A stretch of 64,000 nt of DNA from an uncultured Eubacteriales bacterium (GCA_900315675.1 OMZY01000004.1:86970-150969); one strand, 5' to 3'. Numbered from the stretch's first letter, positions 51,250 through 60,324 are shown. Numbers and translations: made by a program. Notes: generated from the letters alone by a model not told the origin.

Positions 51250-53271
51250 ATGAGTGAGAGCAAAAAGACCTTCTACATCACTACGCCGATTTATTATCCG
51301 TCCGGCAACATGACCATCGGCCACACCTACACAACCGTGGCAGCCGATACCATGACCCGGTTCAAGAAGATGCAGGGCTATGACACGTATTTTCTGACCG
51401 GTACGGACGAACACGGCCAGAAGATTGAGAAGAAGGCAGCAGAAGCCGGTGTAACGCCCATTGAATATGTGGATAAAATCGTGGCTGAGACGCAGGATTT
51501 GTGGAAACTCATGGACATTCAGTACGACGACTTTATCCGCACCACCCAGGAGCGGCATATCAAAGTTGTGCAGAAAATCTTCCGCCAGTTCTATGAACAG
51601 GGAGATATTTACAAGGCGGAGTATGAAGGAATGTACTGTACGCCCTGTGAAAGTTTCTGGACGCCCACCCAGCTGGTGGAAAAGGACGGCGTGAAAGTCT
51701 GCCCTGACTGCGGACGGCCCTGCCAGCCCATGAAGGAAGAAAGCTATTTCTTCAAAATGAGCAAATACCAGGACTGGCTGATCGACTATATTGAGACCCA
51801 TCCGGACTTTATCCAGCCGGCAAAAAGGGCGAACGAGATGCTGACCAACTTCCTGCGTCCCGGCCTCCAGGATCTGTGCGTGAGCCGGACCAGCGTCAAA
51901 TGGGGCATTCCGGTGGACTTTGACGACAAGCACACCGTATATGTCTGGATTGACGCGCTGAGCAATTATATTACCGCCCTCGGCTACGGAACGGATCATG
52001 ATGAGCTGTTCAAAAAGTACTGGCCGGCGGATATCCACCTGGTGGGTAAGGAGATCGTGCGCTTCCATACGATTTACTGGCCGATTATGCTGCATGCCCT
52101 GGGCCTGCCGCTGCCGAAACAGGTGTTCGGCCACGGCTGGCTGCTGTTCGGCGCTGACCGGATGAGCAAATCCAAGGGCAATGTGGTTTATCCCGGCCCC
52201 ATCGTTGCACGTTACGGCGTGGATCCGCTCCGCTATTACCTGATGAGGGAAATGCCCTTCGGTGCCGACGGAAACTACACCAACGAATCCTTCCTGACCC
52301 GGATGAACGCAGATCTGGCAAACGACCTGGGTAACCTGGTCAGCCGGACCGTTGCGATGATCGAGAAATACTTCGACGGCGTACTGCCCGCCTGGACAGA
52401 CGCGGCTGATCCGGAACTGGATACCCCCCTGCAGGAGCACTGCGCGGCCCTGCCGAAGCTGGTGGATGAGCAGATGGACAAACTGCAGTTCTCCCAGGCC
52501 CTGGCTGAGATCTGGAAAGTGATCGGTGAGTGCAACAAGTATATTGACCTGACCCAGCCCTGGGTGCTGGGCAAGGACCCGGAAAAAAAGGACCGGCTGG
52601 CGAACGTTATGCTGACCCTGGCGGAATGCGTACGGTTTGCAGCGGTGCTGATCGGACCCTTCATGCCCTCCACGCCTGCCCGGATTTTCGCACAGCTGGG
52701 CGTGAATGATGAAAGCTTGAAGAGCTGGGACAGCCTGGGCAAATTCGGCATGCTGCCTGCCGGCACCAAGGTGCAGAAGGGCGAAGCACTGTTCCCCCGC
52801 ATTGATGTGAACAAGGAGCTGGAAGCCTTGAGCGGCGGCAAGGAAGAGAAGAAGGAAGACAAAGCCGGGGAAAAACAGCAGAAGAAGGATCAGAAAGCGG
52901 AGAAGAAGGCCGACAAGAAGCATGAGGAGCCGGAGTTCCCCGCGGAAATCGATGTCAACGAATTCTTCCGGTGCAAGATTCAGGTAGCCCGCGTGCTGGC
53001 CTGCGAAAAGGTGGAGAAGAGCACCAAACTGCTGAAATTCCGCCTGGGCCTGGGCAAGGACGGCGAACGCACCGTGGTCAGCGGCATCCAGAAATGGTAT
53101 GAGCCGGAAACTCTTGTGGGAACACAGGTGGCGGTGATCACCAACCTGAAGACCGCCAAGCTGGCCGGCATTGAGAGCCAGGGAATGATCCTGTCCGCCA
53201 TGGATGACAACGGCAATCTGCGGCTGGTATCTGTGGGCGAAGGCGTTGAGGACGGCGCACTGATCGGATGA
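51250..53271 (+). CDS. metG: Methionyl-tRNA synthetase with C-terminal tRNA-binding domain
   Basis: A 673-residue class I synthetase with GGAGG before the ATG. Catalytic motifs: HIGH-type GNMTIGHTYTT (about 17-27) and KMSKS-type ADRMSKSKGNV (about 302). Zinc knuckle in CTPCESFWT...CPDCGRPC. Anticodon-binding helices run from about 390 to 520. A lysine/glutamate-rich linker (about 535-560) joins an EMAP/Trbp111-type tRNA-binding domain (about 570-673: FRCKIQVARVLACEKVEKST, TVVSGIQKWYEPE). No T-box leader was seen. tatD overlaps the end (ATGA). Confidence 0.96.
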   Translation: MSESKKTFYITTPIYYPSGNMTIGHTYTTVAADTMTRFKKMQGYDTYFLTGTDEHGQKIEKKAAEAGVTPIEYVDKIVAETQDLWKLMDIQYDDFIRTTQERHIKVVQKIFRQFYEQGDIYKAEYEGMYCTPCESFWTPTQLVEKDGVKVCPDCGRPCQPMKEESYFFKMSKYQDWLIDYIETHPDFIQPAKRANEMLTNFLRPGLQDLCVSRTSVKWGIPVDFDDKHTVYVWIDALSNYITALGYGTDHDELFKKYWPADIHLVGKEIVRFHTIYWPIMLHALGLPLPKQVFGHGWLLFGADRMSKSKGNVVYPGPIVARYGVDPLRYYLMREMPFGADGNYTNESFLTRMNADLANDLGNLVSRTVAMIEKYFDGVLPAWTDAADPELDTPLQEHCAALPKLVDEQMDKLQFSQALAEIWKVIGECNKYIDLTQPWVLGKDPEKKDRLANVMLTLAECVRFAAVLIGPFMPSTPARIFAQLGVNDESLKSWDSLGKFGMLPAGTKVQKGEALFPRIDVNKELEALSGGKEEKKEDKAGEKQQKKDQKAEKKADKKHEEPEFPAEIDVNEFFRCKIQVARVLACEKVEKSTKLLKFRLGLGKDGERTVVSGIQKWYEPETLVGTQVAVITNLKTAKLAGIESQGMILSAMDDNGNLRLVSVGEGVEDGALIG

Positions 53272-54044
53272 TGGAATGGTTTGACAGCCACTGCCACGTG
53301 GATGAGGAAGCCTTTGACGAAGACCGGGAGGAAGCCCTGGCCCGCATGAGGGAACATAGGATTACCCGGTATGCGGTCATCGGTTCCGATATGGAGACCT
53401 CCCGCCGCGCGATCCGGTTTGCCCGGGAACACGAAGGAGCTGTCGCAGTCGGCGGTATTCACCCCCATGAAGCCAAGGGCTTCCGGGAGGAAGACCTGGC
53501 CGAAATGACGGACTGGTACCGGAAAGGAAAAATCCGCGCCATCGGCGAGATCGGCCTGGATTACTACTATGACCACAGTCCCCGGGAGGTGCAGCGGGAA
53601 GTCTGCCTGAAGCAGATGGAACTGGCCTGGGAACTGGGCGCGCCGGTTGCGTACCATATCCGGGACGCGCATGCCGAAATGCTGGAAATCATGAAGAGCA
53701 TGAAAGCAAAGCTGACCGGGGGAATCATCCACTGCTTCTCCGGAAGCGCGGAGATTGCGAAGGAATACCTTAAACTGGGTTACTATATTTCCTTCGCAGG
53801 TCCGCTGACTTTCAAAAAGGCTCCGAAGCTTCAGGAAGCCTGCCGGATCGTTCCGGCGGACCGGCTGCTGATTGAAACGGACAGCCCCTACATGGCGCCG
53901 GAACCGGTGAGGGGACGGCGGAATGAGCCGGCCAATGTACGGTATGTGGGCATAAAGCTGGCAGAGCTGCGGGGAGAAACACCCGAAGCAGTGGCGGAAT
54001 ATACCACAAAGAACGCGATGAAAGTATATGGGCTTGATCAATAA
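53268..54044 (+). CDS. tatD: TatD-family metal-dependent hydrolase
   Basis: A 258-residue TIM-barrel nuclease-type hydrolase. ATG 53268 overlaps the metG stop. Metal motifs in order: DSHCHVDEEAF, VGGIHPHEAK, IGEIGLDYYYDHSPREVQ, YHIRDAH, GGIIHCFSGSAEIA and IETDSPYMAPEPVRGRRNEP. metG-tatD is a very common neighbour pair. Family members act as 3'-5' exonucleases or D-aminoacyl-tRNA-like hydrolases; the exact role is not fixed by sequence. The stop lies in a terminator stem. Confidence 0.93.
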   Translation: MMEWFDSHCHVDEEAFDEDREEALARMREHRITRYAVIGSDMETSRRAIRFAREHEGAVAVGGIHPHEAKGFREEDLAEMTDWYRKGKIRAIGEIGLDYYYDHSPREVQREVCLKQMELAWELGAPVAYHIRDAHAEMLEIMKSMKAKLTGGIIHCFSGSAEIAKEYLKLGYYISFAGPLTFKKAPKLQEACRIVPADRLLIETDSPYMAPEPVRGRRNEPANVRYVGIKLAELRGETPEAVAEYTTKNAMKVYGLDQ

Positions 54045-54083
54045 AAGAACGGTCTTCCTGTGAAAGGGAAGACCGTTCTTTTT
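54044..54083 (+). terminator. Terminator after tatD
   Basis: A 15-bp perfect stem (54044-54058 with 54067-54081), 8-nt loop, five T. The left arm includes the last base of the tatD stop. Confidence 0.9.
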
Positions 54084-54148
54084 GTCCGCGCTGAAGGTGA
54101 TATTATACTTTTAAACCCCAAAGGCATATGGGTATGAGTATATAAAAC

Positions 54149-54193
54149 ATTCGCCTCCGGTGAATATATTCATAGGCAAAAGCCTGTGAATAT
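54149..54193. repeat. Micro-hairpin array, two units
   Basis: Hairpin 1: 54149-54155/54159-54165 (7 bp, one G-U, loop TCC). Hairpin 2: 54166-54177/54182-54193 (12 bp, one G-U, loop AAAA). Centres are 22-23 bp apart. Stem sequences differ from each other and from the array at 19826-19910, but size, period and AT-rich ATAT joints are alike. It lies just upstream of topB. Confidence 0.6.
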
Positions 54194-54221
54194 GTTAAAA
54201 TATCATGGTTGGAGGTGCATC

Positions 54222-56393
54222 ATGGGAAAGATTGTGGTGGTGGCCGAAAAGCCCAGTGTGGGCAGGGATATTGCCCGGGTACTCGGCTGCAGGACAGGCG
54301 GAGACGGATGCCTGATCGGAGACCGGTATATCGTCACATGGGCGGTCGGACACCTGGTGACGCTCATGGAGCCGAACGAACTGGATCCGAAGTATGAAAA
54401 GTGGTCCTTCGCAACGCTGCCCATCCTGCCGGAAACCATTCCCCTGAAAGTGATCTCCCAGACAAAAGACCAGTTCAGCAAAGTCAAAAAGCTGATTAAC
54501 AGCCAGGAAACAGATTCCCTGATCTGCGCGACAGACGCAGGGCGGGAAGGAGAACTGATTTTCCGGTATATCTATGAAAAAGCACAATGCCAGAAGCCGT
54601 TTCAGAGGCTGTGGATTTCCTCCATGACGGATGAGGCGATCACGGAGGGGTTCCGGGATATCCGCCCGGGAGCGGACTATGACGGCCTGTACGAAAGCGC
54701 CCGGTGCCGGAGCAAGGCAGACTGGCTGGTAGGCATGAATGCCAGCCGGGCATTCACGCTGAAGTACAATACGCTTCTATCCATCGGCAGGGTACAGACG
54801 CCGACGCTGGCGATTCTGGTCAAACGCCGGAAAGAGATTGAAAATTTCAAGCCGGAAGGCTTCTGCACGCTGACAGCCGATTTCGGCGATTACAGCGGCG
54901 TATACTTTTCGGAAAAACTGGATCCGGATACCCACCTGAAGGAAAAAGAGGACGCGGAGAAGATTGCCGCGGAAGTCAAAGGGAAAACCGGTACCGTGAT
55001 TCAGGCGGAAACGACCCGGAAGAAGGAACTGCCGCCGCAGCTGTATGACCTGACCAGCCTGCAGCGGGACGCCAACCGGATGCTGGGCTTTACGGCGGAC
55101 AAAACGCTGAAAACCGCACAGAGCCTGTATGAAAAACACAAAGCGCTGACCTATCCCCGCACAGACAGCCGTTTCCTGCCGCCGGACATGATTCCCCGGG
55201 TGGTGCAGACAATGAAGCTGCTTCCGGAAGCCTACCAGAAGTTTGTGCCGGGAGCGCTGCCGGGCGGGAAACTGCCGGTGAGCAAGCGAACCATTGACCA
55301 GACCAAGGTGACGGATCATCACGCGATCATTCCCACGGCCAAGCGGGCGGATCCGTCAAAGTTCTCCGAGGATGAGCGGAAACTTTACGACATGGTGGCC
55401 AGAAGAATGCTTGCCGCGTTCTATCCGGCCTGTGATTATGACGCGACAAAGATCGTGACAAAGGTGGAGGAGCATTCCTTCCGCACCACCGGCAAGGTTA
55501 TTGTGAACAACGGGTGGCATGACGTGCCGCCGCTGGAGAACCCTCCCAAAACAAGAAAGAAGACGGCTGAAGAAGGGGAGAGCGAGAGCCCGCTGCCGCC
55601 CCTGCAGGAAGGCGATACCAGGCCGGTTCACAGCACCAGGATCAAGGAGGACAAAACCAAGCCCCCGGCTCCCCATACGGACGCCAGCCTGCTGGCAGCC
55701 ATGGAAACGGCCGGAAAAGAACTGGACGACGAAGAACTGGTCCGCCAGATGAAGGGCAGCGGTATCGGTACGCCGGCAACCCGGGCAGCCATTATCGAAC
55801 GGCTGCTGAAGGTGGGATACGCTCAACGGAAAGGGAAAACCCTGCAGGCCACGGACAAGGGCGTTATGCTGATTGACGTGGTGCCTGGAGAGCTATCCAG
55901 TCCGGAACTGACCGGCCGCTGGGAGCTGGCACTGAACGATATCACCGACGGGGCACAGGATCCGCAGCGGTTCATGGACGGGATTGCCCGGATGAGCAGT
56001 TTTCTGGTAGACTATGCACGAAATACCGCGGCTGCCGTAAGCTTTCCGGAAGAGGAACGCCGGTACGGAAAAGGCGGCGGAAAGAAGAAAGTTCCGGCTG
56101 CCCCGCTGCCGGGCGCAGTCTGCCCTGTGTGCGGAAAAGGCCAGATCAGGGAAAACTCCCGGGCCTTCGGGTGCAGCGAAAAGGGCTGCAACTTCACGCT
56201 CTGGAAGGACTGCCTGGAAAAGGGAGGCGGTCCGGCGCTGACCGGGAAGCTGGTACAGCTGCTGCTGGAGAAAAAACAACTGCAGGGATCCACGGGGATC
56301 CTGATGATCCGGGAAGGACACCTGTTGTTCTATCCGAACGGCAGTGAAAAGCCTTCTGTGGACCGGTCCATGATTTATGTCAGACAGCGCTGA
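54222..56393 (+). CDS. topB: DNA topoisomerase III (type IA)
   Basis: A 723-residue type IA topoisomerase. ATG 54222 lies 7 bp after GGAGG; the open frame starts at 54186 inside the hairpin array. Toprim: VVVAEKPSVGRDIARVLG and CATDAGREGELIFRYIYE (acidic triad). Active-site tyrosine in ALTYPRTDSRFLPPDM (about residue 310). SIGRVQTPTLAILVKRRKEI and KGSGIGTPATRAAIIERL are conserved. C-terminus has a zinc-ribbon-like part with CPVCGKGQ...CSEKGCNF. It decatenates DNA; chromosomal topB next to cell-surface genes is not diagnostic of a plasmid. Confidence 0.94.
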   Translation: MGKIVVVAEKPSVGRDIARVLGCRTGGDGCLIGDRYIVTWAVGHLVTLMEPNELDPKYEKWSFATLPILPETIPLKVISQTKDQFSKVKKLINSQETDSLICATDAGREGELIFRYIYEKAQCQKPFQRLWISSMTDEAITEGFRDIRPGADYDGLYESARCRSKADWLVGMNASRAFTLKYNTLLSIGRVQTPTLAILVKRRKEIENFKPEGFCTLTADFGDYSGVYFSEKLDPDTHLKEKEDAEKIAAEVKGKTGTVIQAETTRKKELPPQLYDLTSLQRDANRMLGFTADKTLKTAQSLYEKHKALTYPRTDSRFLPPDMIPRVVQTMKLLPEAYQKFVPGALPGGKLPVSKRTIDQTKVTDHHAIIPTAKRADPSKFSEDERKLYDMVARRMLAAFYPACDYDATKIVTKVEEHSFRTTGKVIVNNGWHDVPPLENPPKTRKKTAEEGESESPLPPLQEGDTRPVHSTRIKEDKTKPPAPHTDASLLAAMETAGKELDDEELVRQMKGSGIGTPATRAAIIERLLKVGYAQRKGKTLQATDKGVMLIDVVPGELSSPELTGRWELALNDITDGAQDPQRFMDGIARMSSFLVDYARNTAAAVSFPEEERRYGKGGGKKKVPAAPLPGAVCPVCGKGQIRENSRAFGCSEKGCNFTLWKDCLEKGGGPALTGKLVQLLLEKKQLQGSTGILMIREGHLLFYPNGSEKPSVDRSMIYVRQR

Positions 56394-56410
56394 GAAAGGA
56401 TGATGTTCCG

Positions 56411-56758
56411 ATGATGAACGGGTACAACAAGCAGGAGGCACTGGAGTTTATTCTGGAAAGAATTCACGCAAAGGATCATCCGGAACTGGCGGACTGCCTG
56501 CCGGAGCTGATCAGCCAGGCGATCGACGCGGACATGGCTTACATGCACGAACACCATGTGATTGATGAGGACGGGAACGCGGGCACCGAATACTATGAGG
56601 ACGATGAAGCCTTTGAGTATATGGTGGAAAAGCTGGCGGAGCAGAATACGCTGGATCCCGTGAAGGCCGTCAAACTGGCCTCCCTGGTGGACGACTATAT
56701 GGACTATCAGCAGGAATATCTTGAATCCAAAGGACTGGTGGACTGGGATGATGAGTAA
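56411..56758 (+). CDS. Small acidic helical protein of unknown function
   Basis: A 115-residue protein I do not recognise. An AAAGGATG ribosome-like site lies before ATG 56411 (ATG 56414 is also possible). It is rich in D/E (about one residue in four) and predicted helical: KQEALEFILERIHAKDHPEL, DCLPELISQAIDADMAYM, DEAFEYMVEKLAEQ, VKAVKLASLVDDYMDYQQEY. It starts 17 bp after topB and its end overlaps wecB by 8 bp, so it is co-transcribed with both. No cysteine pairs or membrane segments. The tight packing supports a real gene. Confidence 0.7.
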   Translation: MMNGYNKQEALEFILERIHAKDHPELADCLPELISQAIDADMAYMHEHHVIDEDGNAGTEYYEDDEAFEYMVEKLAEQNTLDPVKAVKLASLVDDYMDYQQEYLESKGLVDWDDE

Positions 56759-57863
56759 GAAAATCATGCTGGTTTTCGGCACCCGGCCGGAAGCGATCAA
56801 GATGTGTCCTCTGGTGAAGGAACTGAAGACCCGGAAGAATGTGGAGACCCTGGTCTGCGTGACCGGCCAGCACAGGGGAATGCTGCAGCAGGTACTGGAC
56901 GCCTTCGGCGTGGTGCCGGATTATGACCTGGCGATCATGCAGGAGCGGCAGACGCTTTTTGACATTACCACCCGCGTACTGCAGGGAATGAAGGATGTGC
57001 TGGAAAAGGAACAGCCTGACGCGGTGCTGGTTCACGGGGATACAAGCACAACCTTCGCAGCGGCACTGGCCTGCTTCTACCTTCAGATTCCGGTGGGCCA
57101 TGTGGAAGCCGGACTGAGAACCTACAACCTGCTTTCTCCCTATCCGGAAGAGTTTAACCGTCAGTGCGTTTCCATCCTGGCGAACTGGAACTTTGCCCCG
57201 ACGCCCCTAAGCAGGGAAAACCTGATCAGGGAAGGCAAGAAGCCGGAATCCATCTATGTGACGGGCAATACCGTCATTGACGCCCTGAAAACAACCGTAA
57301 GGGAGAACTTCAGCCATCCGGACCTGGAGTGGGCCGGAGACAGCCGGCTGATCCTGCTGACGGCGCACCGGAGGGAAAACCTCGGCAAGCCTATGCATGC
57401 CATGTTCCGGGCGATCCGCCGGGTCGTGGAGGAGCATGAAGATGTCAAAGCCCTGTATCCGATCCATATGAATCCTGTGGTCCGGGAGGCAGCGGACGAG
57501 GAACTGAGCGGCTGTGACCGGATCCGGCTGACAGAACCGCTGGAGGTGCTGGACTGCCATAACCTGATGGCACGCAGCTATCTGATCCTGACGGACAGCG
57601 GCGGAATCCAGGAGGAGGCGCCGAGCCTGGGCAAGCCCGTGCTGGTGATGCGGGATACGACCGAACGGCCTGAGGGAATCCAGGCAGGTACGCTGAAACT
57701 TGTGGGAACGGACGAGGAAACAATCTACAGGGAGTTTACCCGGCTGCTGGATGACCGGCAGGCATATGAACGGATGGCACATGCGGAGAATCCTTACGGG
57801 GACGGACATGCCTGCGAACGGATCGCGGATATCCTGACCGGGGAAGAGCAACGGACGGAGTGA
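56751..57863 (+). CDS. wecB: UDP-N-acetylglucosamine 2-epimerase, non-hydrolysing
   Basis: A 370-residue GT-B-fold epimerase making UDP-ManNAc. ATG 56751 (or 56748) overlaps the previous gene. Marks: IMLVFGTRPEAIKMCPLVKE, VTGQHRGMLQQVLDAFG, VLVHGDTSTTFAAALA, GHVEAGLRTYNLLSPYPEEFNR and TDSGGIQEEAPSLGKPVLVM with the RDTTERPEG block. UDP-ManNAc feeds teichoic-acid or capsule synthesis; a pyruvyltransferase-family gene follows 6 bp later, pointing to a surface polymer. Confidence 0.94.
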   Translation: MSKKIMLVFGTRPEAIKMCPLVKELKTRKNVETLVCVTGQHRGMLQQVLDAFGVVPDYDLAIMQERQTLFDITTRVLQGMKDVLEKEQPDAVLVHGDTSTTFAAALACFYLQIPVGHVEAGLRTYNLLSPYPEEFNRQCVSILANWNFAPTPLSRENLIREGKKPESIYVTGNTVIDALKTTVRENFSHPDLEWAGDSRLILLTAHRRENLGKPMHAMFRAIRRVVEEHEDVKALYPIHMNPVVREAADEELSGCDRIRLTEPLEVLDCHNLMARSYLILTDSGGIQEEAPSLGKPVLVMRDTTERPEGIQAGTLKLVGTDEETIYREFTRLLDDRQAYERMAHAENPYGDGHACERIADILTGEEQRTE

Positions 57864-57869
57864 GAGAAG

Positions 57870-58925
57870 ATGGCCCGGGCAGGGATCATAACTTTTCTGC
57901 ATAACAACAATTACGGTTCCTCCCTGCAGGCTTACGCGCTGCAGCGAACCATCCGGGAACTGGGATATGACTGCGTTCATCTGGATTACCGGCCGGACGG
58001 GAAGGAAAAGATCCGGAACCTGCTGACCAGCGGTAACGACATGAAACTGATCCTGGATGGATTACGCAAGCGCAGCGTCCAGGCAGACCAGAGCGGTGCC
58101 CGCCGGAAAAGCGAGGCAATCCCGGCGTTTTACCGGAAGCGGATGGAACTGACCGCTGCCTGCAGAAATCAGAAGGAACTGCGGAAGGAAAGCAAAAACT
58201 GTGATCTGCTGGTGTGCGGCAGCGACCAGATCTGGAATCCCGTGTGGATGAATCCGGCCTATTTCCTGTCCTTCGCGGGCAAGGAAAAGACGAAGATAGC
58301 TTACGCGGCCAGTCTGGGTGTAAGCCGGCTGCCCAAAGCCTCCAAGGTCCGGAAAATCAGACGGTGGACGGAAGATTTCCGGGCTGTTTCCGTGCGGGAA
58401 CAGGAAGGGGCGGACCTGCTGGAGCAGATGACCGGCCTGAAAGCGGAGGTTATGCCTGATCCGGTATGTCTGCTTACACGGGAGGAATGGAACGAAATAG
58501 CGGGGAAAACCCCGGAAGGGGAGCCGTACCTGCTGTGCTATTTCATCGGCGAGAATCCGGAATACTGGCAGAAGGTACAGCAGCTGCAGCAGGAAACCGG
58601 CCTGCGGGTGCTGGTGATGCCGGTAACGGCGGAAAGCTACCGGAGCGGGTATGAACTGCTGGACGGAGCAGGACCGGAGGAATTTCTCGGCGCGGTCCGG
58701 GATGCGGCCTGCTTCTGCACGGACAGCTTCCACGGGCTGGTGTTCGGAACGATCTTCGGAACACGGACGGAAGTATGCCGGCGCTACAGAGAAGATGACC
58801 CGGAAAGCAAAAACAGCCGTGTGGATCAGTTCCTGCGGGCGATGGAAAGCAGCAGCCTGAATGAAATGCGGGAAAAGGGAAGAACGTGGCTCAAAAGAGA
58901 ATTAAGAATGAAAAATGAAAAATGA
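57870..58925 (+). CDS. Polysaccharide pyruvyl transferase family protein
   Basis: A 351-residue protein of the PF04230 type: GIITFLHNNNYGSSLQAYAL, HLDYRPDGKEKIRNL, LLVCGSDQIWNPVWM, KIAYAASLGVSRLPK, SVREQEGADLLEQMTG, FCTDSFHGLVFGTIFG. Family members transfer pyruvate ketals to sugars of cell-surface polymers. The last residues, about RELRMKNEK, are encoded by the start of a GAATTAA/GAATGAA repeat, so the stop codon lies in repeat DNA and the native end may have been replaced. The gene belongs to the wecB unit and ends at the terminator 58948-58980. Confidence 0.87.
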   Translation: MARAGIITFLHNNNYGSSLQAYALQRTIRELGYDCVHLDYRPDGKEKIRNLLTSGNDMKLILDGLRKRSVQADQSGARRKSEAIPAFYRKRMELTAACRNQKELRKESKNCDLLVCGSDQIWNPVWMNPAYFLSFAGKEKTKIAYAASLGVSRLPKASKVRKIRRWTEDFRAVSVREQEGADLLEQMTGLKAEVMPDPVCLLTREEWNEIAGKTPEGEPYLLCYFIGENPEYWQKVQQLQQETGLRVLVMPVTAESYRSGYELLDGAGPEEFLGAVRDAACFCTDSFHGLVFGTIFGTRTEVCRRYREDDPESKNSRVDQFLRAMESSSLNEMREKGRTWLKRELRMKNEK

Positions 58926-58946
58926 AGAATGAAGAATGGAGAATGA
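58905..58946. repeat. GAATTnA junction repeat overlapping a gene end
   Basis: Six heptamer-like words (GAATTAA, GAATGAA, AAATGAA, GAATGAA, GAATGGA, GAATGAG) from inside the pyruvyltransferase gene to the terminator. The heptamer size and the GAAT start of words match the other copies. Confidence 0.6.
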
Positions 58947-58947
58947 G

Positions 58948-58980
58948 AAAACCCGCTTACGTCAAACGTAAGCGGGTTTT
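58948..58980. terminator. Bidirectional terminator
   Basis: A 15-bp perfect stem (58948-58962 with 58966-58980), 3-nt loop; AAAA on the left and TTTT on the right. Serves the pyruvyltransferase gene, and could back up rpmB termination. Confidence 0.9.
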
Positions 58981-59031
58981 GAGTTAAAAGTGAAGAGTGT
59001 TTTTCATATCTATTTATCAAAAACAGACATG

Positions 59032-59065
59032 AAAAAACCCGACTGTATTGCACTACAGACGGGTT
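59032..59065 (-). terminator. Terminator of rpmB
   Basis: Minus strand: a 12-position stem with one mismatch (59065-59054 with 59047-59036) followed by TTTTTT (complement of 59036-59032 region). Confidence 0.8.
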
Positions 59066-59086
59066 AATTGTGAATCTCTAACGGGC

Positions 59087-59299
59087 TCAGGCCTCTTCGT
59101 GGACCTTGGGCAGCGCGCGCTGCACATTGCCGCTACGCAGGCAACGGGTGCACACATTCATCCGCTTGGCGGTGCCATTAACCATCACACGAACGCTCTG
59201 CACATTGGGCGCCCAGATACGATGGCTCTTGCGGTTGGAATGGCTGACGTTGTTGCCGTTCAGCGTGCCCTTCTCACAAATCTCACAAAACTTACCCAT
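59087..59299 (-). CDS. rpmB: 50S ribosomal protein L28
   Basis: A 70-residue protein starting at ATG 59299, which is 9 bp after GAGGAGG; the earlier in-frame ATG at 59308 touches the ribosome site. MGKFCEICEKGTLNGNNVSH and SHRIWAPNVQSVRVMVNG are L28 signatures. Cysteine pairs CEIC and CTRC show the zinc-binding (C+) form of L28. Monocistronic with its own promoter at 59342-59370 and terminator. Confidence 0.95.
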   Translation of the reverse strand: MGKFCEICEKGTLNGNNVSHSNRKSHRIWAPNVQSVRVMVNGTAKRMNVCTRCLRSGNVQRALPKVHEEA

Positions 59300-59341
59300 G
59301 GAAATCATCCTCCTCGTTGGAGTTACACATCAAGCCTTGCT

Positions 59342-59370
59342 ATGATATCATGACAGTGCATAAAATGCAA
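59342..59370 (-). promoter_or_regulatory. Promoter for rpmB
   Basis: Minus strand: -35 TTGCAT (59370-59365), 17-bp spacer, -10 TATCAT (59347-59342). It begins just after the end of the glycosyltransferase gene at 59389; no terminator separates them. Confidence 0.7.
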
Positions 59371-59388
59371 GCGGTTTTTTGAAATCTT

Positions 59389-60324
59389 TCATCCGAAAAG
59401 CAACTGTCCCAGCCGGGTCACCGGATTCTGCATGACGCAGCCCATCCGGCGGACCGCCAGTACCCGGGAAATTTTGCGCATGTGACGGGTGGCCAGGTAA
59501 CGGTCCACCACATCGCGGGCCTGCGGGGGGAGATCCTCCCCGTACAGCCGGCCAAAGACGGCAGTGTGGGTATAGGTCAGCAGAATGCGCCGCTTTGCGT
59601 CTTTACGCTTGTGCAGGGCGTCCATTCCCCGGACCAGGAGGGAACGGGAGCTGGCGCCGATGGCATTGTCCCCGTGCTGGCGATAACGGGTCAGCGGTTT
59701 GTCCACAAAGGCGATATGTCCGAAGGCAGCCGCGGTCAGTGCGACAAACCAGTCATGCATGAAAAGATCCCTGGCGACGGCGTGAGCGGAGACCAGGCGG
59801 CGCAGCGACGCATTCATGATCAGCGTACAGCCGGTTATGTTGTTCTGAACCAGAAGCTGAGGAAGCGTGACGGCCTGAGGATCCCAGCCCTGATGGCGGA
59901 AAAAGCTGCTGCCGATCAGGCTGCCGGATTCATCAATGAGGGAACAATCAGAATGGACCAGAAGGGGAACGGGGGCGCCGTACTGTTTTTCCAGGTCAAG
60001 GATGGCCTGCTTCAGTACGGTGATCTTTTCGGGCTCCCAGAAGTCATCCTGGTCGCAGAAGAGTACATAATCCGCGTCACATTGACGAAGCAGGGAAAGA
60101 AAGTTTCCGGCTGCACCCAGGTGACAGCCCTGCTCGCTTCCGAAAAGAAAGCGGTTGTCACGTTCCGCGATGCCGCTGAGCAGGGAAGGGGTTTCATCTG
60201 TGGAACCGTCGTCCTGCATCAGGACGGTAAAATCAGGATCAGTCTGCGCAGCCAGCGATTCCAGCAGGGCCGGCAGATGAGCGCCGCCATTGTACGCGGT
60301 CAGCAGAACGGCAGTCTTTACCAT
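59389..60324 (-). CDS. Family 2 glycosyltransferase
   Basis: A 311-residue GT-A glycosyltransferase. ATG 60324 is chosen since GGGGG lies 6 bp upstream and it overlaps the upstream gene end by 7 bp; the open frame reaches 60426. Motifs: AVLLTAYNGGAHLPALLESL, VLMQDDGSTDETPSLL (nucleotide-sugar DDGS), LFCDQDDFWEPEK (DxD), FMHDWFVALTAAAFG. Close in style to rhamnosyltransferases of O-antigen or wall polysaccharide. Pairs with the next upstream glycosyltransferase. Confidence 0.88.
   Translation of the reverse strand: MVKTAVLLTAYNGGAHLPALLESLAAQTDPDFTVLMQDDGSTDETPSLLSGIAERDNRFLFGSEQGCHLGAAGNFLSLLRQCDADYVLFCDQDDFWEPEKITVLKQAILDLEKQYGAPVPLLVHSDCSLIDESGSLIGSSFFRHQGWDPQAVTLPQLLVQNNITGCTLIMNASLRRLVSAHAVARDLFMHDWFVALTAAAFGHIAFVDKPLTRYRQHGDNAIGASSRSLLVRGMDALHKRKDAKRRILLTYTHTAVFGRLYGEDLPPQARDVVDRYLATRHMRKISRVLAVRRMGCVMQNPVTRLGQLLFG

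Noticed and set aside
51196-52923. 575-codon open frame on the minus strand
   Set aside because: Antisense of metG with no start signals and no recognisable domain.
54222-56393. Integrated plasmid or conjugative element suggested by topB
   Set aside because: No relaxase, integrase or transfer gene is near; the neighbours are ordinary chromosomal genes.
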